DNA of 64,000 bases from Pseudonocardia terrae (lineage in GTDB: Bacteria; Actinomycetota; Actinomycetes; Mycobacteriales; Pseudonocardiaceae), in assembly GCF_021343995.1 (NCBI RefSeq), contig NZ_JAJTTE010000003.1:1-64000 (forward strand). The letters are read 5' to 3'. A program made the translations under genes and the position numbers. Positions 1 through 8,314 of the stretch are shown one piece after another; position 1 is the first letter of the stretch, and every line of letters starts with the position of its first letter. The notes under the pieces were generated by a model. That model did no database searches and was not told the origin of the DNA. It saw only the letters and a list, made by a program, of their open reading frames with translations.

Positions 1-546
1 GCCCAGCCGCATCGCCACGGCCACACCGGCGCCCACGAGCACCACGGCACCCACGATCCACGGCCAGACCGGCATGCCGCCGGACTCGGCCGGGGCCGAC
101 TGCGCGGCGGGGGCGGCGCTCGGTGCCGCGTCGGCCGGCTGGGTCGGCGCGGCGGGGTGGCCGGTGCCGGTCCCGGCCGTGGTCAGGGTGAAGCCGACCT
201 TGCCGGAGACGGGGTGGCCGTCGTCGGAGAGCACCCGGTAGCCGATCTCGTAGCGACCGGCCGGGCCGAGCGGCCCGACCGTCGCGCTGACCGAGTCCCC
301 CTGGGCCTGGACCTCGCCGTTGACGTAGTCCTCGCCGTTCGGGCCGACCACGGTGATCGTGTTGAAGCCCTGCTGCATGGTGTCGCTGAAGGTCAGCGTG
401 ACCTTCTGCGGGCCGGTGGCGAGGCTGGCGCCGTCGGCCGGATCGCTGCCCTCGAACTCCGCGTGCGCGAGGGCCGGGGTGGCGCCGAGCAGCAGGACGA
501 GCCCGGCGAGCAGGCCGGCGGCGGCGAGGCGGGCCAGGCGGATCAT
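1..546 (-). CDS. copC: CopC-domain copper-resistance protein (partial, runs off left edge)
   Basis: The frame is open for 182 codons from the ATG at 546 to base 1 with no stop, so the 3' end lies outside the window. The product has a signal peptide (MIRLARLAAAG.., cleavage near ALAHAEF), then a CopC-type domain at about residues 28-125 with the mature N-terminal His (HAEFEGSDPADG) that binds copper in this family. A Pro/Ala-rich linker and a C-terminal membrane helix (WPWIVGAVVLVGAG) follow. The ATG overlaps the stop of the upstream ycnI gene (ATGA), so the two are probably translationally coupled. The predicted role is extracytoplasmic copper binding and delivery. The missing C-terminus could be a short tail or a fused domain. 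Confidence 0.9.
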   Translation of the reverse strand, partial: MIRLARLAAAGLLAGLVLLLGATPALAHAEFEGSDPADGASLATGPQKVTLTFSDTMQQGFNTITVVGPNGEDYVNGEVQAQGDSVSATVGPLGPAGRYEIGYRVLSDDGHPVSGKVGFTLTTAGTGTGHPAAPTQPADAAPSAAPAAQSAPAESGGMPVWPWIVGAVVLVGAGVAVAMRLG

Positions 547-1316
547 TTCTCGCTCCCCACCGTGATGTCCTCGGTCCGCGGAGCCGGCTTCGGGGCGGGA
601 CGACGGCTGCGCAGCAGCGCCCCGCCGCCCAGGCCGAGCCCGAGCGCGCCGAGCAGCAGGCCGATGCCGCCGAGCCAGCGGGCGGTGGTGTCGGTCGTCG
701 ACGCGGCCGTCCCCTCGGTGCCTGCGGCCGCGGCGCCGTCGTGGCCGCCGTGCCCACCGGTGGTGGCGGCCGTCAGGGTGACGGTCGGGGCCGGGTGCTG
801 CGGCTCCGCCCCGCCCGGGGTGGTCGGCTCGTTCCAGGCGACGACGCGGCCGTCGTCGTAGGTCTGGGTGGCGGGCAGGACCAGCTGGTCGGTGCCCGTC
901 GGCAGCGGGCCGAGCGACAGCGGGAAGTCGACGAACTGGCCGGGCCCGATCCGGGTGCCCGGCTGGGCGGTCCAGGTGACCTTCAGGACCCCCTGGGTGA
1001 CCTGCTGCCCGTCGACGTCGACGGGCGCCGGCAGCGCACCCTTGGTGACCTCGGCCGTCCAGCCCGCCTGCGGGGTCGTCCGGGCGGAGGTGATCGGGTG
1101 GTCGGTCGGGAAGGTGACCTCGAGCTTGGTGGTGCCGGCGGTGTCGGACTCGTTGGGCACGCGCATCGAGATCACGGCGTAGCCGCCCTGCTCGGCGGTG
1201 CTCGGCTGGGCGGTGACGTGCGCGAACGCCGGGACGGTCCCGGCGAGGAGGAGGCCGCCGGCGGCGGCGGTGACGGCCGCCGCGCGCAGCGCGGTGCGGC
1301 GGGTGCGGGTGAACAC
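543..1316 (-). CDS. ycnI: YcnI family (DUF1775) copper-associated protein
   Basis: This 257-residue protein has an Ala-rich signal peptide (residues 1-32, ending PAFAHVTAQPS). The exposed N-terminal His and the YcnI/DUF1775 beta-sandwich follow (about residues 33-175), then a low-complexity linker and a C-terminal helix (WLGGIGLLLGALGLGLGGGALL) with a basic tail. In characterised YcnI proteins the N-terminal His takes part in Cu(II) binding; here that is inferred from the conserved HVT start of the mature protein. The gene overlaps copC by 4 bases and follows a membrane-protein gene on the same strand, forming a three-gene copper operon. Confidence 0.92.
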   Translation of the reverse strand: MFTRTRRTALRAAAVTAAAGGLLLAGTVPAFAHVTAQPSTAEQGGYAVISMRVPNESDTAGTTKLEVTFPTDHPITSARTTPQAGWTAEVTKGALPAPVDVDGQQVTQGVLKVTWTAQPGTRIGPGQFVDFPLSLGPLPTGTDQLVLPATQTYDDGRVVAWNEPTTPGGAEPQHPAPTVTLTAATTGGHGGHDGAAAAGTEGTAASTTDTTARWLGGIGLLLGALGLGLGGGALLRSRRPAPKPAPRTEDITVGSEK

Positions 1317-1391
1317 GGTCTGGGTCCTCTCGGCGCGCCGGGCCTCGGCGCGCGGGGTGCGGACCGGCCCTCGGGGGGCCGGCGGGTGCGA

Positions 1392-1967
1392 TCAGGTGGC
1401 GGCGATCGGACCCGGTGCCGGCGGACCCCGGCGGAGGACGGCGCCGACGGCGGCGCGGCGGACGTGCCCGGCCACCCCGGCCGCGGGCACGGCGAGCGTG
1501 CGCAGCGGGGCGTCGGCGCGCAGGGGTGCGAGCCGGCGCGGCAGGACCCGGCGCAGCGCCCGGGCCAGCGCCGAGAGCAGCCGGTCGACGTCGCGCAGGA
1601 GCAGCCCGGAGAGCACCGTGGCGACGGCGTGACCCGCCAGCATCTGCGGGCCGGACGCGACGCCGGTGTGGTCGTGTCCGAGGAGCTCGAGCAGCTCGTG
1701 CAGCACGAACTGGCCACCGCCGAGCACCAGCAGGGTGCCGAGCGGACCGCGGACCCGCTCGGCGGTCGACGTGACGGCCAGCGCGAGGAGGGGGAGCAGC
1801 ACGACGAGCAGCCCGAGGTCGCCCAGGGTGCCGCCACCCGCCAGGTGGCCGAGGGCGGTCAGCAGGGTGCTGAGCGAGGCCAGGACGACCCCGCGCAGGA
1901 CCCGCGCAGGGGCCGGACCGGCCGGTGGGCCGGCCCGGAGCGGGCCAGGCCGGGACTGCATGGGCAC
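1392..1967 (-). CDS. Membrane protein of the ycnI-copC operon
   Basis: This 191-residue protein has about four hydrophobic segments: residues 25-43, 48-68, 75-95 and 105-122. A His-containing stretch (FVLHELLELLGHDHTG) lies between the third and fourth. It is the first gene of the copper operon, ending 75 bases before ycnI. Small membrane proteins with His-rich loops often precede ycnI in actinobacteria, so metal handling is plausible, but no named family was recognised. The C-terminal 60 residues are Arg/Ala-rich and probably cytoplasmic. Confidence 0.7.
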   Translation of the reverse strand: MPMQSRPGPLRAGPPAGPAPARVLRGVVLASLSTLLTALGHLAGGGTLGDLGLLVVLLPLLALAVTSTAERVRGPLGTLLVLGGGQFVLHELLELLGHDHTGVASGPQMLAGHAVATVLSGLLLRDVDRLLSALARALRRVLPRRLAPLRADAPLRTLAVPAAGVAGHVRRAAVGAVLRRGPPAPGPIAAT

Positions 1968-2009
1968 AGACGGTAGCCGAGTCCCGGGCCGGCTCCGGGA
2001 TGGGTCGGG

Positions 2010-2726
2010 TTACCGGCGGATCCCGAGGAGGTCGAGCAGCTGGTCCTCGATCCGGTCCAGCTCGCCCGCGACGGCGCGGAACGCCGTGCGGCGGCGGGCC
2101 GACGGCATCTGCTCGGCGGCCCGGACGGCCACGGCCAGGTCGGCGAGCCGGGGCCGCATCTCGCGCACGAAGGTGGTCGCGGCGGGGCCGGCGTCGGGTG
2201 TGTTCTCCAGCTCGGTGAGCGCCTCGCCCGCGCGGGAGAGGCGCGCGTGCAGCGCGCCGCCGCGCCCGGTGTAGCGCCCCAGCTGGTCCGCGGGCACGCC
2301 GAGCCGGCGGGCCCGGTAGGTGTCCCACTGGTCCCGGGCGACCGCGCCGGCGGCGATGGCGTAGGGCGCGAGCAGCGGCGCGACGGCCTTCCCGACGGCG
2401 ATCAGCCGCTTGGTGTTCGCCGGCGTGAGGTCCTTGGGCGCGGCGGTGCCGGCCTCCTTGGACAGCTCCTTCTGCGCCTTCCCGGCCTCCTTGCGGGCCT
2501 TCTTGGCCGCCCGCCGCCCGGGCTTGTCCGCGGTGACGGCCTCGACGGCGGCCAGCGCGGTGCCGGCGGCCCGGCTCACGGTGTCGCCGGCCTGCTCGGC
2601 CGCCTTGCGGGCCCTGCGCTCGGCCTTGTCCGCCGTCTTCGCGGCCTTGTCCGCCGCCTTCGCGGCCTTCTTGTCGACCTTGGTGGCCTTCGCGGCGGCA
2701 GGCGACCCACCTCGTCGCAGTGCCAT
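2010..2726 (-). CDS. Charged hypothetical protein (DUF6474-like)
   Basis: The 238-residue product starts at the ATG at 2726. About the first 100 residues are almost entirely Lys, Ala, Asp and Arg in a repeating KAAKAADKA pattern, predicted as a long charged helix or coiled coil. A compact Ala/Leu/Arg-rich C-terminal part follows, with a possible amphipathic segment (AVAPLLAPYAIAAGAVA). The layout resembles actinobacterial DUF6474 proteins, but that is recalled rather than tested. There is no signal peptide or catalytic motif. It is transcribed towards the copper operon and diverges from the nuclease gene at 2842. Confidence 0.6.
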   Translation of the reverse strand: MALRRGGSPAAAKATKVDKKAAKAADKAAKTADKAERRARKAAEQAGDTVSRAAGTALAAVEAVTADKPGRRAAKKARKEAGKAQKELSKEAGTAAPKDLTPANTKRLIAVGKAVAPLLAPYAIAAGAVARDQWDTYRARRLGVPADQLGRYTGRGGALHARLSRAGEALTELENTPDAGPAATTFVREMRPRLADLAVAVRAAEQMPSARRRTAFRAVAGELDRIEDQLLDLLGIRR

Positions 2727-2841
2727 GTCTCCGGTGCCTCCCGCGTCGCGTACCCGTTTCCGGTGATCAGCGGCAGCCTAGAGGGCGCGGCGCGCCGTGG
2801 CCGACGCGGAGTTGTCGGTGTCGGTCTCTACCCTCGGGTGT

Positions 2842-4593
2842 GTGACGGCGACGATCAACGGTGCGGGCGGGCAGGCGGGCCCCGGTGGCCCGGTGCCCGG
2901 GCGCGGCGAGGGATCGGCGCCCCCTCCCGGCGGACCCCGCGTTCCCCTGCTCGATGCGGCGGCGACCACCCGGTGCCGGCGACGGGTGCACCTGGACCAC
3001 GACCCGTCGGCGGCCACGGCGCCGCGGGCCCTGCCCGATCCGGCGCTGGAGCAGCGCCGGGCGGACGTGCGGGAGCACCGCGCCCGGATCGCGCAGGCGG
3101 TGGCCGGTGCGCAGCCCGCGGCGTGGCGGGCGGTGCCCGAGGGCCTGCCCGCCTCGGAGCGCGCCCGGCTGACCGGGGAGCTGGTCGCCGCGGGCGCCGG
3201 CGTGATCGGCGGGGCCGTGCTGCCGGTCGACCCGGCGGGCCGGCGCGGCTCGGCCGAGCTGCTGGTGCGGGTGCCCGGCGGCGGGTACGTGCCCGTGGTC
3301 GTCGTGCGGCACCGGATCACCGATCCCGGCGCCGGTGCGGCCACCACCCCGCTGACCGCGCCGTTCCCGCAGCTCGCGGTCGTGGACGAGGAGCGCAAGG
3401 TGCGCTCGCAGCCGCGGGACCTGCTGCGGCTCGCGCACCTCACGCGGATGCTGCGGACGGCGGGCTGGGCGCCGTCGGGCGAGGTGGACGGTGCGGACCG
3501 GGGCGGCGTCGTCGGCCTCGACGCCGACGTCGTGGTGTGGCACGACCTGCGGGCCGGGCACTGGCCGGGCGACCGCAGCACCCTCGAGGAGTACGACGAG
3601 CGCTTCGCCGACCGCGTGGCCGTCGCGCTCGCGGCGGCCACCGGGGCCGAGCCGCTGGCCGAGCCCTCGCGCGTGCTCGAGTGCCGGCGGTGCCCGTGGT
3701 GGCCGACCTGCGAGGCGCGGCTCACCGCGGAGCGGGACGTGAGCCTGGTGGTCCGCGGCGACACCGCGGTGGCGCTGCGCGAGATCGGGATCCGCACGGT
3801 CGACGAGCTGGCGGACCTGGATCCGAGGGCCGAGCCGCCCGTGCCGCTGCCCGGCACCCCGTACCCGGACGTCGTGGCGCTGGCCCGGGGCTGGCGGCGC
3901 GGCCTGGCCGTGGCCCGCCGCGTCGAGCGGGTGCCGGTGTACCGGGCGGACGTCGAGGTCGACGTCGACATGGAGAGCTTCGGCGAGTCCGGCGCCTACC
4001 TGTGGGGCGCGGCGCTGTCGTACCCGGGCGGTCGGCGCGAGGGCGACGAGCCGGAGGGCTACCGCGCGTTCGCCACATGGGAGCCGGTGCCGACGCCGGA
4101 CGAGGGCCGCTCCTTCGCCGAGTTCTGGACCTGGCTCTCGGGCGTCCGGGCCACCGCCGAGCGGACCGGCCGCACGTTCGCCGCCTACTGCTACAACGAA
4201 CAGGCGGAGAACCGCTGGCTGCTGTCCTCGGCCACGCGCTTCGCGGGCATGCCCGGCGTCCCGCCGGTCGAGGAGGTCCGCGAGTTCATCGCCGCGGAAT
4301 GGTGGGTCGACCTGTTCGCCGTGGTCAACGAGTGGTTCCTGTGCGCTCAGGGCAAGGGCCTGAAGAAGGTCGCCCCCGTGGCCGGGTTCAGCTGGCGGGA
4401 CCCGGAGGCCGGTGGGGAGAACTCGATGCGCTGGTACCGGGACGCCGTGGGCATGGACGGTGCCCCGCCGGACCCGGCGCAGCGCGAGCGGCTGCTCGGC
4501 TACAACACCGACGACGTGCTGGCCACCCAGGCGTTGCGGGAGTGGATGACCACCCGCGCGGTCGACGAGGTCCCGCTCGCCTCGGAGCTGTGA
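2842..4593 (+). CDS. TM0106-type RecB-like nuclease
   Basis: The protein has about 583 residues. A RecB-like nuclease half is followed by the TM0106 cysteine cluster (ECRRCPWWPTC), a helix-hairpin-helix-like stretch (GIRTVDELADLDP) and a C-terminal RNase H-fold 3'-5' exonuclease domain. The exonuclease begins with the acidic motif DVDMESFGE and has a late NTDD motif. The predicted role is DNA repair or processing. The frame is open back to 2797, but the GTG at 2842 is preferred because TACCCT sits 7 bases upstream (2829-2834), the usual layout for a leaderless actinobacterial transcript. The 3' end overlaps or abuts the alkyltransferase gene, so both repair genes are probably cotranscribed. 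Confidence 0.85.
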   Translation: MTATINGAGGQAGPGGPVPGRGEGSAPPPGGPRVPLLDAAATTRCRRRVHLDHDPSAATAPRALPDPALEQRRADVREHRARIAQAVAGAQPAAWRAVPEGLPASERARLTGELVAAGAGVIGGAVLPVDPAGRRGSAELLVRVPGGGYVPVVVVRHRITDPGAGAATTPLTAPFPQLAVVDEERKVRSQPRDLLRLAHLTRMLRTAGWAPSGEVDGADRGGVVGLDADVVVWHDLRAGHWPGDRSTLEEYDERFADRVAVALAAATGAEPLAEPSRVLECRRCPWWPTCEARLTAERDVSLVVRGDTAVALREIGIRTVDELADLDPRAEPPVPLPGTPYPDVVALARGWRRGLAVARRVERVPVYRADVEVDVDMESFGESGAYLWGAALSYPGGRREGDEPEGYRAFATWEPVPTPDEGRSFAEFWTWLSGVRATAERTGRTFAAYCYNEQAENRWLLSSATRFAGMPGVPPVEEVREFIAAEWWVDLFAVVNEWFLCAQGKGLKKVAPVAGFSWRDPEAGGENSMRWYRDAVGMDGAPPDPAQRERLLGYNTDDVLATQALREWMTTRAVDEVPLASEL

Positions 4594-4646
4594 CCGTGTC
4601 CGAAATCCGCCAGCGCGGGCCGGGAGGACCGGAGCATGCTGGGCGG

Positions 4647-5177
4647 GTGCAGCTGAGCTGGCGGATCGTCCCCGCGCCCGAACCGATCGGCGCGCTCACC
4701 GTCGGGGTGAGCGAGGTGGGCCTGTGCCTGGTCGGGTTCGGGGCCGTGCCGGAGCGGGCGGCGGCGGCCGCCGCGCGGTTGGGCGCCGAGCCCGTCGAGG
4801 ATCGTGAAGGGACCGCCCAGGCGGCGGCGCAGCTCGCGGAGTACCTCGCCGGCGAACGTCAGGGGTTCGACCTGCCGCTGGACTGGCGGCTCACCCACCG
4901 CACCCAGCGCACCGTGCTCCAGGCGCTGTTCGCCCACGTCCCGTTCGGGGCGACCACCACCTACGCAGAGCTCGCCGCACTCAGCGGGGCCTACGAGGGC
5001 CACGGCTACACCGCGGCCCGCGGGGTCGGCTCGATCATGGGCTCGAACCCGATCCCGGTCGTCGTGCCCTGTCACCGGGTCATGGCCGCCGGTGGGCTCG
5101 GCGGGTTCGGCGGCGGCCGCGCGACCAAGGAGTGGCTGCTCGCGCACGAGGGCGTGCTGGCCCCGACCCTGTTCTGA
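4647..5177 (+). CDS. ogt: Methylated-DNA-[protein]-cysteine S-methyltransferase
   Basis: The Ogt/MGMT family removes O6-alkyl groups from guanine by irreversible transfer to a protein cysteine. The active-site motif PCHRV is present, with the acceptor Cys at about residue 142 (codon 5070-5072). Also present are the helix-turn-helix region (FGATTTYAELAA), the Asn of the N-hinge (GSNPIP) and a GGFGGG loop. The start could be the GTG at 4590 (overlapping the stop of the nuclease gene), 4596 or 4647. The last is chosen because the family normally begins close to a QLSWRIV-like strand and a GGAG lies upstream. The protein is about 177 residues, standard for Ogt. Confidence 0.92.
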   Translation: MQLSWRIVPAPEPIGALTVGVSEVGLCLVGFGAVPERAAAAAARLGAEPVEDREGTAQAAAQLAEYLAGERQGFDLPLDWRLTHRTQRTVLQALFAHVPFGATTTYAELAALSGAYEGHGYTAARGVGSIMGSNPIPVVVPCHRVMAAGGLGGFGGGRATKEWLLAHEGVLAPTLF

Positions 5178-5518
5178 TCTTCCGGCCGCGACCCACATCC
5201 CCTGCGGGCCGGACGAGGAACGCCCTCGGCCACGCTTCCGTGCTGGAGAAGATCACCGTCCGGGACCGCCTGCCGCCGCATCCGGCGTTCAACGGTCGCA
5301 GGCGACGATCATGGACGCCCTGTCCCTTGTGGTGATCGCCGGTCCGGACCGGATGCGGCCGGTTCCGGCGCTCAGCGGTCCCAACCGGCGATCATGAACG
5401 CCCGTGGGGCTTGCCGCCCTGGTCGCGCAGCACCGTCGCGCGGCGATCGTCGGCGCCTCCGCGGGTCGGGCCGGCCCTCCGGTCGCCACCGGCGGCCGGC
5501 CGGTGCGAGGGTGGGAGC
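5178..5518. repeat. Intergenic region with two TGATC...GATCA hairpin repeats
   Basis: This 341-base gap has no credible gene. It holds two copies of an imperfect hairpin of about 65 bp. GATC sites lie at 5251 and 5307 and again at 5334 and 5390, exactly 56 bases apart in each copy. The arms pair: for example GATCGCCGGT after the second left site matches ACCGGCGATC before its right site. The inner arms GGACCG and CGGTCC also pair. The same element is tandemly arrayed at 29.26-29.74 kb. A further GATC lies at 5445. No promoter was identified beyond the ribosome binding site GAGGG (5507-5511) of the next gene. Confidence 0.7.
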
Positions 5519-7351
5519 GTGGCACCCCGCACGTACGAGAAGCTCGGCCCCGCCGGCGCGGCCGCGAGCACCCACCATCTCGGCACCTCCACCGCCCTGA
5601 CCGTGCTGGCCCGGGGCGGCAACGCCTTCGACGCGGCCGTCGCGGCCGGGTTCGTCCTGCAGGTCGTGGAGCCGCACCTGTGCGGCCCCGGCGGCGAGGT
5701 CCCGGTCGTGTTCACCACCGCCGCGGACCCGCGGCCGCGGGTGCTCTGCGGGCAGGGCGTCGCGCCCGCTGCGGCGACGATCGACCACTACCGCGCCGAG
5801 GGCTGCACCATCGTGCCGGGCACCGGGCTGCTGGCGGCCACCGTCCCCGGCGCCTGGGACGCCTGGCTGACGTTGCTGCGCGACCACGGGACCTGGGAGC
5901 TGGCCGACGTCCTGGCCCCCGCGCTCGGGTACGCCGCCGGCGGGTTCCCGCTGGTCCCGCGCATCCCGGACACGATCGCGACCGTGGCCGAGCACTTCCG
6001 CCGGCACTGGCCCGGCTCCGCCGAGCAGTGGCTGCCCGACGGCGGGATCCCCCGACGGTCCCACCGGCTGCCGGTGCTCGCGGCGACCTGGGAGCGGCTG
6101 CTCGGCGAGGCGCAGGGGCCGAGCCGGGAGGCGCGCATCGACGCGGCCCGGGCCGCCTGGTACCGCGGGTTCGTCGCCGAGGCCGTCGACCGCTTCTGCC
6201 GCACGCCGGTGCGCGACGAGACCGGGCACGACCACGCCGGCGTGCTCACCGCCGACGACCTGGCCGGCTGGTCGGCCACCTACGAGGACGCCCTGGTCGT
6301 CGACGCCGGGGCGGGCTGGCAGGTCGCGAAGTGCGGGCCGTGGTCGCAGGGCCCGGCCCTGGCGCAGACGCTGCGGCTGCTCGACGGCACCGAGCTGACG
6401 TACACGGACGGCGTCGCGACCGCCGACACCGTGCACACCGCCGCCGAGGCCGCGAAGCTCGCCTTCGCCGACCGCGAGGCCTGGTACGGCGACAGCGCCC
6501 CGGTGCCGATGGCCGACCTGCTGGCGGAGGACTACACCGCGGCCCGGCGCCGGCTGATCGGCGACCTGGCCTCGCGCGAGCTGCGCCCGGGCTCGCCCGG
6601 CGGCCGGGACCCACGGCTGGCCGCGCTGGCGACCGACCACGACCGGCCCATCGGCAAGGGCACCGAGGGCCCCGGCACCGGCGAGCCGACGGTGGCCCGG
6701 CTGGGCGGGGGCGCCGCGACCGGCGAGCCGGCCGCCGAACCGGCGCTGACCAGGCAGGGTGTGGCCCGCGGGGACACAGTGCACATCGACGTCGTCGACG
6801 CGGCCGGGAACATGGTCTCCGCGACGCCGTCGGGCGGCTGGCTGCAGTCCTCGCCGACGATCCCGGAGCTGGGGTTCTGCCTGGGCACGCGGGCGCAGAT
6901 GTTCTGGCTGGAGGAAGGACTGCCCAGCTCGCTGGTGCCGGGCCGGCGCCCGCGCACGACGCTCTCGCCCGGCCTCGGCCTCCGCGACGGCGAGCCCCGC
7001 ATCGCCTTCGGCACCCCCGGCGGCGACCAGCAGGACCAGTGGCAGCTGTGCTTCCTGCTCGCCCACACCCGGGCCGGGCTCGACCTGCAGGCGGCGATCG
7101 ACGCCCCGGCCTGGCACACGACGTCGTTCCCGGCCTCGTTCGCACCGCGCGGGTGGGAGCCTGCGGGGCTGGTCGTCGAGTCCCGCCTCGGGCCGGAGAC
7201 GGTCGACGAGCTCGCCCGCCGCGGCCACCGGGTCACCGACGCGGGCCCGTGGGCGCTGGGCCGGCTGTCCGCCGTCGGGCGGGGGGACGACGGCCTGCTC
7301 GCGGCCGCCGCCGACCGCCGCAGCGGCGTGGGCAGCGCCGCCGCCCTCTGA
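5519..7351 (+). CDS. Gamma-glutamyltransferase family (Ntn-hydrolase)
   Basis: The 610-residue protein shows family landmarks: STHHLGTSTALTVLARGGNA near the N-terminus, the GPGGE loop, and the autoprocessing-site region RGDTVHIDVVDAAGN. The Thr at about residue 420 is the predicted new N-terminal nucleophile after self-cleavage. GTP-like loops (RPRTTLSPGL, GTPGGDQQDQ) follow. There is no signal peptide, so this is probably a cytoplasmic member (YwrD or oxamate-amidohydrolase-like) rather than a secreted glutathione hydrolase. The GTG at 5519 has GAGGG 7 bases upstream; the frame is open further upstream without a better site. The gene stands alone and is followed by the first 41-bp palindrome array. 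Confidence 0.88.
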   Translation: MAPRTYEKLGPAGAAASTHHLGTSTALTVLARGGNAFDAAVAAGFVLQVVEPHLCGPGGEVPVVFTTAADPRPRVLCGQGVAPAAATIDHYRAEGCTIVPGTGLLAATVPGAWDAWLTLLRDHGTWELADVLAPALGYAAGGFPLVPRIPDTIATVAEHFRRHWPGSAEQWLPDGGIPRRSHRLPVLAATWERLLGEAQGPSREARIDAARAAWYRGFVAEAVDRFCRTPVRDETGHDHAGVLTADDLAGWSATYEDALVVDAGAGWQVAKCGPWSQGPALAQTLRLLDGTELTYTDGVATADTVHTAAEAAKLAFADREAWYGDSAPVPMADLLAEDYTAARRRLIGDLASRELRPGSPGGRDPRLAALATDHDRPIGKGTEGPGTGEPTVARLGGGAATGEPAAEPALTRQGVARGDTVHIDVVDAAGNMVSATPSGGWLQSSPTIPELGFCLGTRAQMFWLEEGLPSSLVPGRRPRTTLSPGLGLRDGEPRIAFGTPGGDQQDQWQLCFLLAHTRAGLDLQAAIDAPAWHTTSFPASFAPRGWEPAGLVVESRLGPETVDELARRGHRVTDAGPWALGRLSAVGRGDDGLLAAAADRRSGVGSAAAL

Positions 7352-7359
7352 GCCCCTGA

Positions 7360-7512
7360 GACCGCGTTATGGCTCCATGACGCTCCCGACGGCCCCGTGG
7401 CAACGCGTTATGGCTCCATAACGCTCCCGAGAACCCCCGGAGAACGCGTTGTGGCTCCATGACGCACTGGGGAGGGCCTCGGAATGTGCGTCATGGAGCC
7501 ATACGTCGTGAG
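7360..7512. repeat. Array of four 41-bp-spaced palindromes, TGGCTCCA type
   Basis: The cores TGGCTCCA or TGGAGCCA lie at 7370, 7411, 7452 and 7494, so the spacing is 41, 41 and 42 bp. The full unit is about 20 bp; the second copy, GCGTTATGGCTCCATAACGC (7405-7424), is a perfect 9+2+9 palindrome. Three copies share one orientation and the fourth is inverted. The array fills the gap between two convergent genes (gamma-glutamyltransferase and yceI). There is no U-tract, so a bidirectional terminator is possible but not shown. Related arrays are at 27.7 and 42.03 kb. Confidence 0.85.
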
Positions 7513-7516
7513 AATC

Positions 7517-8314
7517 TCAGCCCAGGACGGCCTGGATGTCGATGTCGATCCGCAGCGTGCGCCCGATCGCCAGCACGCCGGCGAGGACGCTCTGGTTCCA
7601 GGAGATCGCGAAGTCGTCCCGGGAGATCTCGGTGGTGGCCGAGAAGGCCGCCCGGGTGCCGCCCCACAGGTCCGGGCCGGTGCCGCGGTACTGGACGTCG
7701 AGGGTGACCGGCGCGCTCACGCCCTTGAGTGTGAGCACCCCGTCGACCCGCCAGTGCCGGGTGTCGATCCGGACGAGCCCGTCGGACTTGTAGCTGATCT
7801 CCGGGTAGACGTCGATGTCGAGGAAGTCGGCGCTGCGCAGGTGCGCGTCGCGGTCGGCGTCGTCGGAGTCGACGCTGCCCGGGTCGATCGTGACCTCGAC
7901 CGAGCTGTTCTCCAGCGGGTCGGCCACCTGGACGCGCCCGGCGAAGCCGCGCAGCCGCCCGTGGATCCGGCTCATGCCCAGGTGCAGGGCGGTGGCGCGG
8001 ATGCTCGAGTGGTGCGGGTCGATCGTCCAGGTGCCGGGCATGGGCAGGACGTCCCCGCCCACCTTGGCCAGCTCCAGCACGCCCATCGTGGACCGCTCGC
8101 CGGCCACCTGGACCGTGCGCGCTGCGGGCTCGTGCCCGGCCGCCGCCGCGATCACCGTGTACGGGCCCTGGGAGAGCCCCTCGAGCACGAACCCGCCGTC
8201 CTCGCGGCTCGCCGCGCGGCCGCGCTGCACACCCGTCGCGTCGACGGCCGTCAGCGTGCCCCCGGTGACGGGCCAGCCGTCCGGGGTCATCAGCCTGCCG
8301 GTCACGTCGCTCAT
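7517..8314 (-). CDS. YceI-family protein fused to an N-terminal carboxypeptidase-regulatory-like domain
   Basis: The protein has 265 residues. Residues 1-85 form one carboxypeptidase-regulatory-like beta-sandwich (VTGRLMTPDGWPVTGG.., EDGGFVLEGLSQGPYTV). Residues 90-265 are a YceI lipocalin-like domain, starting GTWTIDPHHSSIRATALHLG. YceI proteins bind polyisoprenoids in a hydrophobic pocket. Most YceI proteins in Gram-negatives are exported, but this one has no signal peptide, so it is predicted to be cytoplasmic. The start ATG at 8314 overlaps the stop of the MFS gene (ATGA), so it is the last gene of a marR-MFS-yceI operon and is probably coupled to the transporter. The leading domain resembles the three at the transporter's C-terminus. 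Confidence 0.88.
   Translation of the reverse strand: MSDVTGRLMTPDGWPVTGGTLTAVDATGVQRGRAASREDGGFVLEGLSQGPYTVIAAAAGHEPAARTVQVAGERSTMGVLELAKVGGDVLPMPGTWTIDPHHSSIRATALHLGMSRIHGRLRGFAGRVQVADPLENSSVEVTIDPGSVDSDDADRDAHLRSADFLDIDVYPEISYKSDGLVRIDTRHWRVDGVLTLKGVSAPVTLDVQYRGTGPDLWGGTRAAFSATTEISRDDFAISWNQSVLAGVLAIGRTLRIDIDIQAVLG

Noticed and set aside
7360-7512. Possible CRISPR array (regular repeats and spacers)
   Set aside because: Repeats are self-complementary and of about 20 bp with 21-bp spacers, orientation varies, and no cas gene is in the window.
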